A stretch of 64,000 nt of DNA from Coniella vitis (lineage: Eukaryota; Ascomycota; Sordariomycetes; Diaporthales; Schizoparmaceae). Positions 48,941 through 60,619 of this stretch are shown one piece after another; the stretch's first letter is position 1, and every line of letters begins with the position of its first letter. Under the pieces are notes generated by a model that was given only the letters and a program-made list of their open reading frames with translations, was not told where the DNA came from and ran no database searches. Made by a program: the position numbers and the translations under genes. Location: the NCBI GenBank assembly GCA_011317545.1, contig WUJK01000017.1, forward strand, positions 248,001 through 312,000, in the 5' to 3' direction.

Positions 48941-51217
48941 ATGGCGATCCTGGGACCGAAGTCATTCGCATGGTAAGATACTGACACCACGATCCTACAC
49001 ACCTCAGGAGTGTTCCCTTCGTCCTTCTCTAAACAGGCTGGACATTTAGGTTTTGCGCCTTGTCGGCGGCATTGTGCAACTCTTACTATGGATTTGATGC
49101 ATCGGTATGTCCTTTATCAAATGCCTACCAACTCAGAAAAATGCTCTAACAAGGCATGTAGGTCTATAATGCAGTACAAGGCATCGATGACTGGGTTGAC
49201 TGGATGGGCAACCCGGGGACTGAGACCATCGGTGGCATCAATACAGCCTACTCTATATGTGCTATCGTCAGCGGCTGTAAGTTACCTTCAAGCTGAACCT
49301 CTCCGAGCTTATGGGAACTGTTCTAATGACCGAGCCTCAACCTGATAGGGTTCATCGCCGCTCCTACCGCTGATATCCTAGGCCGCAAAGTGGCAATGGC
49401 CATTGGCACTGTCCTCATCATGGTCGGTGCCATACTCGAAACATTTACGAAGAGACATACACTCGGCATGTTCATTGCTGGCCGTGCTATCATTGGCCTT
49501 GGTCAAGGCATTGCTCTTTGTAAGGACACGCGAGACCTTGAGTGTACAGAGAACTGGCTGGAAATGCTGACATTTGACGCAAGCTGCCGGGCCCTCATAT
49601 ATCGGCGAAATCACACCGCACAGGATTCGTGGCATTGTCATGACATTTTGGCAAGTCAGTTACAGCATCGGCCTTTTCTTTGCCTTTTGGATCAACTACG
49701 CCTGCACCAAGTATAAGTCGCAACTCCCAGTAAACTGGGACTGGAGGATCGTCTGCATATTTCAACTCCTCGTCCCTATATATGTGCTCTCGGTTCTTCC
49801 CTTCCTGCCGGGATCCCCAAGATGGTAAGCAAGCACATGCTATCGACTCATGTCTTCTGTCCAAGCGTTGCGGGTTGCTCGCAAGAACCACTGTGTTCTA
49901 GGACGAGGGGGCGTCGAACGACCCAGGTTTGCTTCAAGCACTATCTGCACTTGATATATAACTGACCTATTCTCCTTGCAGGTTCATCAAACATGGACAG
50001 GTGGAGAAAGCCCGCAGTGCTCTGGTCGCGACACGGCCAACCCCAGAGGAGGCCGAAGAGGAGCTACAATCCATCATACAGGCTGTTGAATTCGAGAGAA
50101 TGAGCACCGAGACATCAGCCGGCTATTCTGCCCTATGGAAAGACAAGTCGGTTCGCAAGCGGTTGCTGCTCGCCATCGGAATGAATGCTGGCCAGCAGCT
50201 TACTGGCCAAGGCTCCTTGAGCACCTACTCGACCAAGATCTACGAGAAAGTCTTCAAATCATCCTCAACCATTGCCTTGATCAACGCATTGAACGCCACC
50301 TGCTCGATCCTCTTCTGTCTTAATGTCACTTGGGTGGTTGAGCGATGGGGCCGCAAGATTCTTTTCATCGTCGGCGGTATGTGCACTTACCTGACTCCCG
50401 AGTCTATCACCCATGTTGGCAAAACAGAATGCCCTTTCGCGATTCGTCGATAGCTAACAGCATCTATATTCAGGTCTGGGAATGGCATGTTGTATGGTAC
50501 GTATTCGAAACGACGATGACCTCTCCAATACCATAAGCCCTTGCAACACGTACCAGTCATCACAAAAGCTTAGCCCAACACTCTAGTGCTATCTATCTCT
50601 CCCATTTGTAGCAAGTCCCACCATACTGACTGTTTTCTATAGCTTATTGTCGCAAGTGTTGAGACCCAGACACCCAACCTGCCGGACGGAAGCAAAACGG
50701 AATCCGTTGGCATCGCCATTGTCTTCCTCCTTTTCCTCTTCATTTTCTTCTATAAGCCATCATGGGGCGCTGTGACGTGGATCTGGACATCCGAGATCTT
50801 CAGTCTCAACGTCCGCGCCCAAGGCGTGGGCATGGCCGGCCAGACGCAGAACATTGCGAACGCGATTGTCCAGCAATTCTTCCCCACTTTCCTGAACAAC
50901 TGCGGATTTTATGCATTCTACAGTCAGTCTCAGCTTTCCATCGGTTTTATTTGTCTCGCGGGTCGCAATAGTCGCTGACGTACTTTTTTCTCACACCAGT
51001 GTTCGCCGGCATCAACTGCCTCCTTGTGCTCTATGTCTTTTTCCTCATCCCAGAGACTAAAGGTGTCCCCCTAGAGGAGATGGACAAGCTATTTGGCGGT
51101 GTCAGCCATGTCCAGGGTGGAGCAGAGATTCTACATGAAGATCACGATCAGATTGATCACACCAAGCCAGAGAGTGACCACAGCAGTACCCATGGTGTCA
51201 CTGTCCACCAGGCATAG
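48941..51217 (+). CDS. MFS sugar transporter (lactose permease-like), nine exons
   Basis: Twelve-helix sugar:proton symporter of the plasma membrane, major facilitator superfamily. Exons by splice signals: 48941-48972, 49050-49104, 49162-49276, 49349-49519, 49584-49824, 49982-50376, 50474-50496, 50643-50922, 51000-51217; joined length 1530 nt, 509 residues, in frame throughout. Family signatures seen: loop DILGRK after helix 2, GRAIIGLGQG in helix 4, PHRIRG at the next loop, PGSPRW before the central loop, WGRK in the second half and PETKG near residue 454. The start MAILGPKSF gives a short cytosolic N-terminus as in lactose permease-like members. Two acceptors (49049 and 49161) were chosen over nearer AGs because only they keep the frame. 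Exon 7 is only 23 nt. The substrate cannot be told from sequence. Confidence 0.9.
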
Positions 51218-51832
51218 TCAGTGGTAAATTGATACACTAATGTGGTAGTGGTCAAGCTACGGCTGAAGCGCGCTTGTAACGCGAGATGTTCGATTTCTTG
51301 GTAATTTATGGTTTGGCAGCATAGAGCATTGGACGGATAGAAACATATAAAGATATCATAACTATAGCCTCGGGCCACACTTAGAATGGTCAATGAAACG
51401 TAACGATTCAAACGCTTTGGTGCAATCATAGTTGCTGGCTTGTGGCTGATATTTTGGTAGAAGTTAGTTGTCAGTATTGGATTAGTTCTCCGGCGACTCC
51501 GTGTGTGAGACTACACTAAGCATATAGTCGCATTGTGTGTACTATGTAATCGCATTGGCTGAGGTAAATCCGGAAAACTGTGAGTCCTCACGGTATTTTA
51601 GGCACGCATTGTAGTCCAAATGTGCTTAGTTGAACGCATTGCGGTATAAGTATAGTAAACAATAATGATACCGCCAGGCACATTGCTATATATTATATCA
51701 TCTCTTGGTTTGACAAGAGTCTAAAGCATGCGGTCACTAATCATGCAAAATCAGAATATGTAAATATAGACGGCGTACTGTTCGTTCAACCAATCAAGGG
51801 TCCGGTCCTCCACACCCCGCTCAGCCAAAACG
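51218..51832. other. Convergent intergenic region, nothing recognised
   Basis: Shared 3' region of the transporter and the GST gene, 615 bp, with no frame or repeat of note. It must hold both poly(A) sites. Confidence 0.6.
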
Positions 51833-52783
51833 CTACTCCGTCACATCCAATTCTGGGTAGTGTCTGTATATTCCCATGCTATATTGTTGACGCTTGTCGC
51901 TGGCCAAGTATGCCCTGATGCGTGGTCTCTCCTTCACAGCACCATAGAGCGCAAAGACGCCATCGTAGTCACCCGAATCTCGTAGCTTCTTCAAGGCTTT
52001 TGGAAACATGAATTGGATGCCGTCAATGCACTGGTGTTATTAGTGTCAGAGTGTATATTCTCCTTTCTAGGCCAGCCAAGGATGGCGTGCGCCCCGCCGG
52101 AGGGGGAATGATAATCAACGTACCTGGAAAAGGACCAAGTCGGCGTACGTCAACTTTCCGCCGTATAACCAGGGTCCATCGCCACTCGATTTGCTCTTCA
52201 GCACTCGCTGGAAGTAACCAAGGAACTTCGGAAGACGATTGGCAACATAGTCTTTGCTTTTGCGTAGACTCTCTTCTTTCTGATCCTCATAGTACAGGCT
52301 AGAATCAGGCGAGCAGTGAGCGGTCAATGTTCAGAATGGCTGTGTTGTAAGACCAGGAAATATGATAGGGAATAAGACTCACCCAGATCCAATGGGATGA
52401 TGACAGTCGTGGACCTCGTTGCTCAGACCGTCCAGTGCGGTCAGGGCCAATTCGTTGACGACAAAAATGCCGTGTGCATCTTCATCGCCGGGCTTGGGCG
52501 CAAGTCCCAACTTTGGGCCCAGGTAGAGAAGGATGTTGGGAGTCTGGTTGATGACCAAATTCCCATGCTTGAGCATTGGCGGGGCAAACAAAGGGGGATT
52601 CAGATCATCGCCGACATTGGAAGGATCAATGCGAGCCAGCACCTCGTTCACGCCATCCTGCTTATGTGCTGAGTCCGTATACTCTACGGCGGCCTCCTCA
52701 AAAGCCAAGCGAATGTGTTCACCTCGACCGGGGATTCCAGGCCAATAGATGAGCTGATAAGGAGCATCCCCAGACGCTGGCAT
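51833..52783 (-). CDS. Glutathione S-transferase, three exons
   Basis: Cytosolic enzyme joining glutathione to electrophiles or serving as a peroxidase. Exons 52783-52383, 52298-52124 and 52030-51833 join to 774 nt, 257 residues. The start MPASGDAPYQ is the first ATG. The thioredoxin-like N-domain runs about 8-100, with YWPGIPGRGEHIRL (likely active Tyr near 13) and the glutathione-binding NQTPNILLYLG segment near 77-87, as in sigma-like classes. The helical C-domain follows, with DYVANRLPKFLGYF and LTYADLVLFQ. Acceptor 52299 was chosen because an earlier AG leaves a stop. It is divergent from the MetE-like gene with 1.7 kb between. Class assignment beyond sigma-like is uncertain. Confidence 0.88.
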
Positions 52784-54481
52784 GGTGAAGCGAATCAAAC
52801 TTCGGGGTTGCTGTTACAAGACAAGAAGGGCGAATTTTGGCGTTTGTAAAGGACAAGGGATTTTGAGCGCGGCACCAACCTTGCGCTGACCAGCACCGAT
52901 GGACTGTGAGAGTTCACTGTGGAGCGGTGAAGAATCATTGGACGAGCGCACACAACGGGAAGCGTGACAGTCAACTCAGCTTGCATTGTTCACACAAGAA
53001 TATCGGGGGGATTCTAGCTACAAGTGCTTACCTAAAATTGCAACAATACTATGTAAGCAAGCAATTATGCGGGGTTGTGTCATAGTTACGCTGTTGCGGG
53101 AGCCTATCAAGGTACAAGTATACAGGGTTGTATCATAGTGTTGTGGCGGGCTATGAGCTCATGAAGTTCCCGAGCCTATTGCTCTCTATACATAGTCAGA
53201 TGTCAGATAGGAGACAGGAAAAAGGAAAAAAAGGATCGTGTACCTATTAGCACATGAAAACTGTCAGATGGACTACTACACTACGTGATTAAAAAAAAAA
53301 ATAGATTGTATAGTGGTTTTATCGTAAATATGGCTTACATCTAACAATTACAGCAAACCCTGTGCAGACGATGGAAATACTGTGAGCCCTCGATCCATTA
53401 TTTACGGCCACCAAGCATTGTGCATCCAAAAGTGGTGGCGACGCTTGACGAGGCTCTTGGATGCTCAAGATGACCACATCACTTTGACGCGCCAAGCATG
53501 TGGTCTGGTAAAAGAGACGTATTCTATATAGAAGCAGGGTGATATAAGAATAATGCATAGCGAACGAATCAAGAAAAATGAACTGCCTGCTCTACCTGGT
53601 AAAAGGCACTGCTGTTTAATTACATCAACGATAATTTGCTATTCCATCTGTTATGCTATATATCAACGAGCCGTATGGGCGGTCCTATTGCTATATACGC
53701 ACCTGGACGTTGAGTATCATACATAGTACATGGTTGGAGAGATACTACGTACAAAGTATGATGTGTCGGGTGCAAGCCAAATTCACACTACTATGTAATA
53801 ATATAATACCGACAGACTATCTGCTTGGACTCATCCCATCCTGATTGGCTCCCCGATGTCGCTGATGGCGCCACGCTTGGAGGGGCGGCTTTATGATGTC
53901 CCGCCGCGGCTATAAACACGGAGACGAAGCAGGCAAAGAGCTGCCGGATACCATGAGTGACGCTGGCATTGCACAGCGGTCAAACACTTTTGTTCTCGTG
54001 TCAATAGATCTAATACAGATGTACAGTATGCTGACTCTCAAAGTCCGGATGGCTTGGAGGTAGAATTGCATCGCAGGGCTGGCCACTATGGTGCAGAGAA
54101 TACAGAGATAGTTCATCAAGTCGGAAAACCAACATGTCTTTTCACGCACGAGACTTGCTCACTGCCGAGCCAAAGTTAGCTTGAGAGATCCTCATCCAGA
54201 CCCACCCACATGGCCCCAGGTAATTCATGACGCTGCGGGCGCGGGATCTTCCCGAGTGACGGAGGTCAAATGGTACCGAGAAGGATGGAGGATCCATCGG
54301 GGGTTCGGCCTTGAAATCTCTTTAATGCTACCGTACGTCCCACGGAGCGGGCTCGATTACTCTGGAAGAACATCAGGCTCGCTGCCGACCACTCGTCCAC
54401 ATACCATACCAGCCTCGAACGTTGTGGGGGCAACCGCCACCTCTCATTGCACACACAAATACACGCACAAGCATAGACAAA
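52784..54481. other. Divergent promoter region between GST and MetE-like gene
   Basis: 1.7 kb without a supportable gene. It contains a poly(A) run at 53290-53301, a TACATAGTACA motif at 53720-53730 and a CTATAAACA TATA-like box near 53910. Short frames on both strands look random. A short distal exon cannot be excluded. Confidence 0.5.
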
Positions 54482-55734
54482 ATGCCTTTGCCAGCTGGAG
54501 TGTACCGCGCTGACCAGGTGGGATCGTTTCTGCGACCACGCGCCGTGCTGGCTGCCCGGAACGATGCCGCCGACGCCAAAATTAGCCCTGCCGCGCTCCG
54601 CGAGGTCGAGGACGAGCACGTTGCCCGCGTTGTGCAAGCACAGATCGACAATGGCCTCCGCTCTGTGACGGACGGCGAGTTCCGCAGAGCCTACTTCCAC
54701 ATTGACTACTGCGTGCACCTGGACGGCGTCGAGCAACAGGGCCACGTCTCGTCGACCAACATCACAAAGGTCGGCATGAAGTCGCCTCCCCGCCTGGTTG
54801 TGACTGGCAAGCTGGGCCATCCCAAACCCATCCAGGTCGACGACTTCAAGTTCCTCGACTCGCAGATTGAGAAACTCGGCCAGAAGGGCAAGGCGACTGC
54901 CAAGGTCTGCATTCCCTCGCCGACTATGGTGCACTTCCGTGGTGGCAGAGAGACCATCGACAAGACGGCCTATCCGACCCTGGAGCCCTTTTTTGACGAC
55001 CTTGTACGCGTGTACCAGGAGGAAATCGCCGACCTCTACGCTGCTGGCTGCCGATTTGTCCAATTCGATGACACAAATCTGGCCTACCTCTGTGACGAGG
55101 GCATGGTAAGAATTGGGGGTTGAGCGCGTTGTCCAAGGCGAAGACTGAAAAATCGAAGCCATGGTGCTATGCCCAGAATTCTTCCACATACTGACTGCTT
55201 GTTCATTAGCGTAAGGAGGCTGCCGCCCGTCACGGCGTAGAACCCAGCGAGCTGGCCGAGCAGTACGCTCAGCTCATCAACGGCGCCATTTCCAAGCGGC
55301 CCAAGGACATGACCATCGGCATCCACCTGTGCCGTGGCAACTACCGGTCGCAGTGGTTTGCGCAGGGAGGTTATGAGCCTGTCGCCGAGACGCTCTTCAA
55401 AAAGCTAGATGTGGACGTTTACTTCCTCGAGTACGACGATGCGCGCTCTGGTGATTTCAGCCCTCTACGCCACCTGCCCGAGAACAAGATTGTTGTGCTG
55501 GGTGTCATGACCAGCAAGACGCCCGCTCTGGATGACAAGGCCGACATCATTGGCCGTGTCAAGGAGGCAGCCAGCTACTGCCCCAAGGGTCTGGAGCAGT
55601 TATGTCTTTCCCACCAATGCGGTTTCAGCAGCACCATGGAGGGCAACGACCTGTCTGAGGATGAACAGTGGGCTAAGGTCAGGCTGCAGATCGAGATTGC
55701 TAAGGAAATTTGGGGTGACGACTTGTCTGTATAA
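54482..55734 (+). CDS. MetE-like (cobalamin-independent methionine synthase C-domain) protein
   Basis: Short relative of methionine synthase II containing only the catalytic barrel. Exons 54482-55105 and 55210-55734, 1149 nt, 382 residues; full MetE is about 760. Zinc-ligand pattern is intact: His247-x-Cys249 (GIHLCRGN), Glu282 (FLEYDD) and Cys345 (SHQCGFSS). The N-terminal VGSFLRP and TDGEFRR segments are typical of the family. It would bind a thiol substrate through zinc and transfer a methyl group, but single-domain fungal members are not proven methionine synthases and the acceptor is unknown. The single intron has GTAAGA and TTAG ends. A 307-codon antisense frame (54266-55189) is a shadow. 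Confidence 0.9.
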
Positions 55735-56899
55735 AGGCTAAGCTCATGTCTTGTGCTCCTGGGCAAAAAAACAACAACAAAAAACAAATAAGATCGTAAC
55801 AAACCACCCCCTCCCCCCTTCTTAACCATATCCATATGGCATTTGCTTGATAGCAAGGTGTTGTGGTCAAGCAATGGATAGGAGCGAGCAGACGGGTCTG
55901 TGACGTCTGACTTTATTCGACGTTGAGGAGACCAAACACTTTGAGCTTGATATGATAAAACATGGGACTTTTGGGCCCGCTGTCGGTTGAATGCAACGCT
56001 CGAGGCCACAGCCTTGTGCCTTGCCAGCTTTTTGTATGGCTGGCACCAAGAGCGAGCGTGTAATTGTAGCAAGTGGAGAAGAGGCTGGCTCGATGCAAAG
56101 TAGCTGCCAATAGACCGCGAAAGCTGAAGTAAATACGCCATGGCATTGTAGCGAGCAAGGCGACAAGGGCTTGTTGTCGGATATGTCTCTCGAGACCGAG
56201 TGCCAGCTTGACAACCCATCACATCCACACGCTGGATTGCAAATACCTTTTGATGACTATTGTTAGTCATCAACAGATCCATACTTCCAAAGTGGTTGCT
56301 GGAACAGATTGAGCCATGACCCAACCATATGGAAAGAAACCAGGCAAAGCCGTCCAGTAGTTCAACGACCTGTGTATCTGTCTCACAAACAAGTATCCCA
56401 CATGGTTTCGCATGGCTGTGCTACTGTGGATGAGTGCAGTCTGAGCGTCGAGCCCTTCGATTTCGGAGAGGTGACAAGTTTGACGATTATCTGTCTCATT
56501 TGCTTTGTGGCATCTGCCTCGTTCTCAAGTCGCTGACGTGTTTGTCGCATTGCACATAGAGTACTAGGCTTGGGTTTTCAGCAATCCAAATCTGTATTCC
56601 GAAACAAGGAAAAAACTCCACGCAAAACCCCAAAGCCACAAAACCAATAATCAATCAGCCTGCTCTATATACCTACAACCCCCATAATAGGCCCAACAGT
56701 TCCAGAACGCCGGCACTTTTCCAAAAGAAAAAGAAAAAGGCAACCTTCCATCCTGATCGGCAGCTCCATTGGTCTTCCGATAATACACGGTGGTTCAGTC
56801 ATCGACGCGTGCTTCGCCTCCACAGTGGCCCAGACAGTGACATGGTTTGTCTCATTTTTACATAGTACACTGGCGGCAATGTCATGCTCAAAATTCAGA
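55735..56899. other. Convergent intergenic region, nothing recognised
   Basis: 1.16 kb between two convergent genes. An A-rich run (55764-55790) and TACATAGTACA at 56859-56869 are the only marks. The long minus-strand frames at 55575-56324 have no protein-like composition. Confidence 0.55.
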
Positions 56900-58413
56900 T
56901 CAATCAGCCTGGCGTCTGATGGGGACTGGCGGAGCAGGCTTCTTGGCTCTGCTTGGTGGCGGTGGGGGAGCCTTCTTCACAGCCCCAGCTGCACCATATG
57001 TGCTAAGGTTGTTCCGACTAGAGCTACCGTAGCTGGTGGCGGGACTCGTGCTACCCGGTTGCGTATCACTGCTCCCAGTGTCGTCATCATCACCAAAGAC
57101 GTCCATGGCCGAGGGGCGTGTTGTTGGTCGAAGTTGTCCTCGCAGGGAAGAGATAGTGGCTTGTGGCGGTGGAGCGACATTGAGCGAGCTGTTGGCGGTG
57201 GAAGTTCGTGATAGAGACGGAGCGAGTGACCTTTCGCTCTGGTACGTGTTCGTCCTTGAGATGCCAGGGCGGGAGGGGGCCTCTTGAGCAGAAAAGGAAG
57301 AGTTCAGGCTAACTCGCGAGCGTGACCGAATGGGTACCCGAGCGGATTGGGCAGGCAGGGCATCAGGTTCGTCATGCTCGCTATAATCTGTGTGGCTATT
57401 TGTCCTTCCAAAGGAGCGAGCGGTGTTGGATCTGCTCCTGCCAGTGGGCCTGCGCATGCTGCCGCCATACGAACCAGTTGGTGAGGCAGCGTTAACGGTC
57501 CAATTGGCGCGCGTCTGGCGAAGCGCTTCGGCACATCGTTCATGGTAGTCGAGCTCGACATCGAGGAAGCGCGTCAAGTCTTGCATGCTGTCTGCCTCGG
57601 CTTCCTTGATATCCTGCATCCGGCGCAAGACGTCTTCGTTGGCTTCTTCGTATTTGGCCTTTGCGGAGCGAAGCTCCTCCTCTAGCCGGTAGTCGTCACG
57701 CTTTGCCTTTTGCATTTTGGTTGTGGAGGCATCCAGGGCGAGACGGCGCGATTCCAGCTTCTTGCGGGCAGTCTGTAACAGAGGGTCAGCGCAACAGTCG
57801 CTTTGTCGTAGCAAGGATGCGGCGTGTGCATATGTGGCTTACCTGGTACTCCTTCATCATAGCGACTGATCTCTCGACCGAGTCAAGCCAGTAGTTGGTA
57901 GCATCGGCGTTGTACTGCTCCTGGAGATTGGCAACTTGGTCGTTGGCACGCCCCATTTCAATAAGGCAATTACCAAACTGCGAATCTGGGTCAAAGTCTT
58001 CACCGTGCGCAATCATGGTGCGCGCGAGAACAGCAGTCGGCACACCCTTCTCGCCCAAAAGACTGTCGCGGTGGGCCAACCACTTAACGTAGGCATTCAT
58101 GCTAGTCTGCAATTTGATCATGCCTGAGAAAAAAAATGCACAATGCGGGTTAGCATGTGGACTATCGCGGTTATGCAAGCAGCTTCTGTCGTCCTCCATG
58201 CCTTGTCTGGGCTATTTGTGTGGTGAAAGCAGAAAACACAACGAGGCAGGTTGAGGGCACCTGCTCAAGGGAGGAAATGTCCGTACCATCAAATCGCAGC
58301 GCCATTTCAGTTTCGAGCATCTTGAACTCGTCTGTTGTTCCGGTGCGAGCCTCATTGCCCATCTTCTCGCCGGCCCACTGAAAGGCGCGGTCGAATTTCT
58401 TCGTGATATTCAT
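56900..58413 (-). CDS. BAR-domain protein with proline-rich C-terminus, three exons
   Basis: Membrane-curving protein of the endocytic or Golgi traffic type. Exons 58413-58287, 58123-57843 and 57772-56900 join to 1281 nt, 426 residues. The start MNITKKFDRAFQWAGEKMG is an endophilin-like amphipathic opening. The BAR coiled coils run to about residue 235, with KWLAHRDSLLGEKG near 57-70, a Lys/Glu-rich helix near 145-190 and a final LDYHERCAEALR helix. A long Ser/Arg/Pro-rich disordered part follows and ends with APPPPPSRAKKPAPPVP, a probable SH3-binding site. No SH3 domain of its own is present, unlike Rvs167 or endophilin. Introns are 163 and 70 bp with good GT and AG signals. It is closest to fungal Gvp36/endophilin-like proteins, by memory. 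Confidence 0.88.
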
Positions 58414-60619
58414 TTTGAATGGAGGGCGCGGTAGATTGTTGAGTGAGTATTGACCAGTGCCCTGACCGGTGTTCACTTTTCTTTAATCCTTGTGGGATGG
58501 AAATGCACGCGGTCCAGACACGAGCAGCCTTAGATGGAGGATAGAGTCCGGTCGCAATAAAACAAGGCCAAATGAGGCCGAGCGTGTTGAGGTGCTGATG
58601 GACGAAAGTGTGAAAAGTCGTATGTAACAAGCGTGTTGAGCTCAAGCAGCTCCGTGTCGTTTCCAGCCAGTGGGATCGTTCAATTGATGGGCACAGGCAA
58701 CAACAGCGGAAAAGGAGAAAAAGAATTGAAATATGACGAGACCCGGAGAGCAAGAGAAGGAAGAATATAACAACAACAACAGCGACGACGAGCGAGAGTG
58801 GCAACAAAAGGAATGCAAGAAGCGAGCAGGGCAACCTTGTCCTTTGAACTTTCTTGGAATGGCAGCGGTGGTGTGGTGGCCACAGTAAAATAAGGAGGGG
58901 GGGTGAACGAGGAAGACAACAAGTCTGGCGAAGGTGGTGATGATTGGCAGCGCGGTCCAAGCTGTCATTCCAGGTTAGCCCGCCCCAACGATCCCGAGCC
59001 AGGGCACGACAGGGCAGAGCAGGCAAGGGGCAGTCCACTACAGCATGGCAGATCTACTGCTCTGGGCCCTCTCTGGGCCCTCATGGCCCTCCAAACCGCC
59101 CCACCAGCAGGACTGCCAGGTAAAGCCAGTTGCGGGGAGAGGGGCCACTGGGAGCCGACCTTCCTCCCCTGGCTCATCACTCTTGTTAGGGCTGCCAGGC
59201 TAGTCCTGTTCTGGCCTCGCTGGCCTCTCTGCGCTACGTGGTAGCCCAGCGTTGTCGCAAGTTTCGGCGGGCCGAGAGCCCTGTAGCTCAGCCACCCGGC
59301 AACGCGGATCCCCTGAATATCAATCTCTGCGGGCGGGGGTCACCTGTAACGTGAAACCCCGGGGGTGATGGCCCTTCTTGTCTCTGTCTGGCAGCATGCA
59401 AAGCCGCCAAACAAGGTTGTATGCCGAAATCACGGAGTGCTGGTCCTCTTCTGAGCATTGATATGAGCATCATCAAATCTTGTGCTTCTCGTCGTGGCTG
59501 CAAATGTCCACTTTGTATCTCGGTACGATGCTATTTATATTTAGACACGTGTTTCGCATACGAAGTATATCCAAAGCATTTGAGTATGTTTATTTATTGC
59601 TCTCCTGGTCTATCTCTTGCGTACTAGTGAGAAAGCATAGAGTTAATAAAGGCACTGTTTGTGCAATATCGGGGAGCCCATACTTGGGCAAGTACCTAGT
59701 TACTTCGGATGATCATACCCACTATATGCTATATAGTATATACAAGAAATACAGGCTGCTAACGCACTGCAAAGGCAGATCCAGGCCCTGAGCCAAAGGC
59801 TCCTCGTACGAAACAAAGCAGTGGGTCTACAAGTCTGCGCTACAGCCTTGTTCCTAGGGCGCACCGGCAAGTTGGGCCTGTACATAGTACACAGCAACCG
59901 CTGGCTCCAGCGGCCCCCCACACCCCCAAGAGGCATACGAGATTCACGTTTCACCCTGAAAATAGCAAGACCAATCATCCTTTGGTTTACATATATTCAA
60001 CCACGCTGATGAGTGATCAACCACTTTGTACCTCTCCTGCTTTAAAAGCTCTCTTCACATACGTGTCTCTATACGTACTTGGGTTGCTGGTGCTCCACAT
60101 GCACCACGCGCACAATCCCAAGAAGAACGATTACATAGTACTTAGGTACTACCTAACGATTCGAGCGGCAACTCGGCTTAAAGTCAGGTACAACGCCTGT
60201 CCGTTTTGGGTAAGTAATAACGCCTAGCAAAGGTGTGCTGTTGGACATGCTCTCTTGGCAGACGCCTCAACAACTGGTCGCCACCTCTATTTGGTCTTGG
60301 CGCTTGAAGGCCAATAACGGCCGGTGGGCTAGACCCCTCCTACTACATCGCAAGTACTATGCATGTAGTAGCCTCCTTCGTCTGCTTGTAGGCAACACGA
60401 GTAGGCGCATAGACCAGACCACAAGCAATGGATGAACTGTTCGAGGGCTGTCAGCCATTTTTGCTTTGTTCAAGCCGGTTGTACTTTCCTCATGCTCGCT
60501 TAGCCGGTCACGCAGTGCCTTGGGCCAATGCACCAGCTCAGGACATGCATATTGTAGCTCGAACTAGGTGACCTGCCATCATGACCACAGCATAATAACG
60601 AGCAGAACAGACAACGCCC
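58414..60619. other. Long intergenic region upstream of the BAR gene
   Basis: 2.2 kb without a supportable gene. A pyrimidine-rich stretch in BAR orientation (about 58925-58690) fits a promoter/5' leader. TACATAGTACA at 59881-59891 and TACATAGTAC at 60132-60141 are noted. Frames at 58352-59038 and 60568-61107 look random or antisense to neighbours. Confidence 0.5.

Noticed and set aside
54266..55189. 307-residue minus-strand frame
   Set aside because: Exact antisense of the MetE-like exon, a common effect of GC-rich codons.
55575..56324. 249-residue minus-strand frame
   Set aside because: Overlaps the MetE-like coding exon on the other strand and has no protein-like composition or family match I can recognise.
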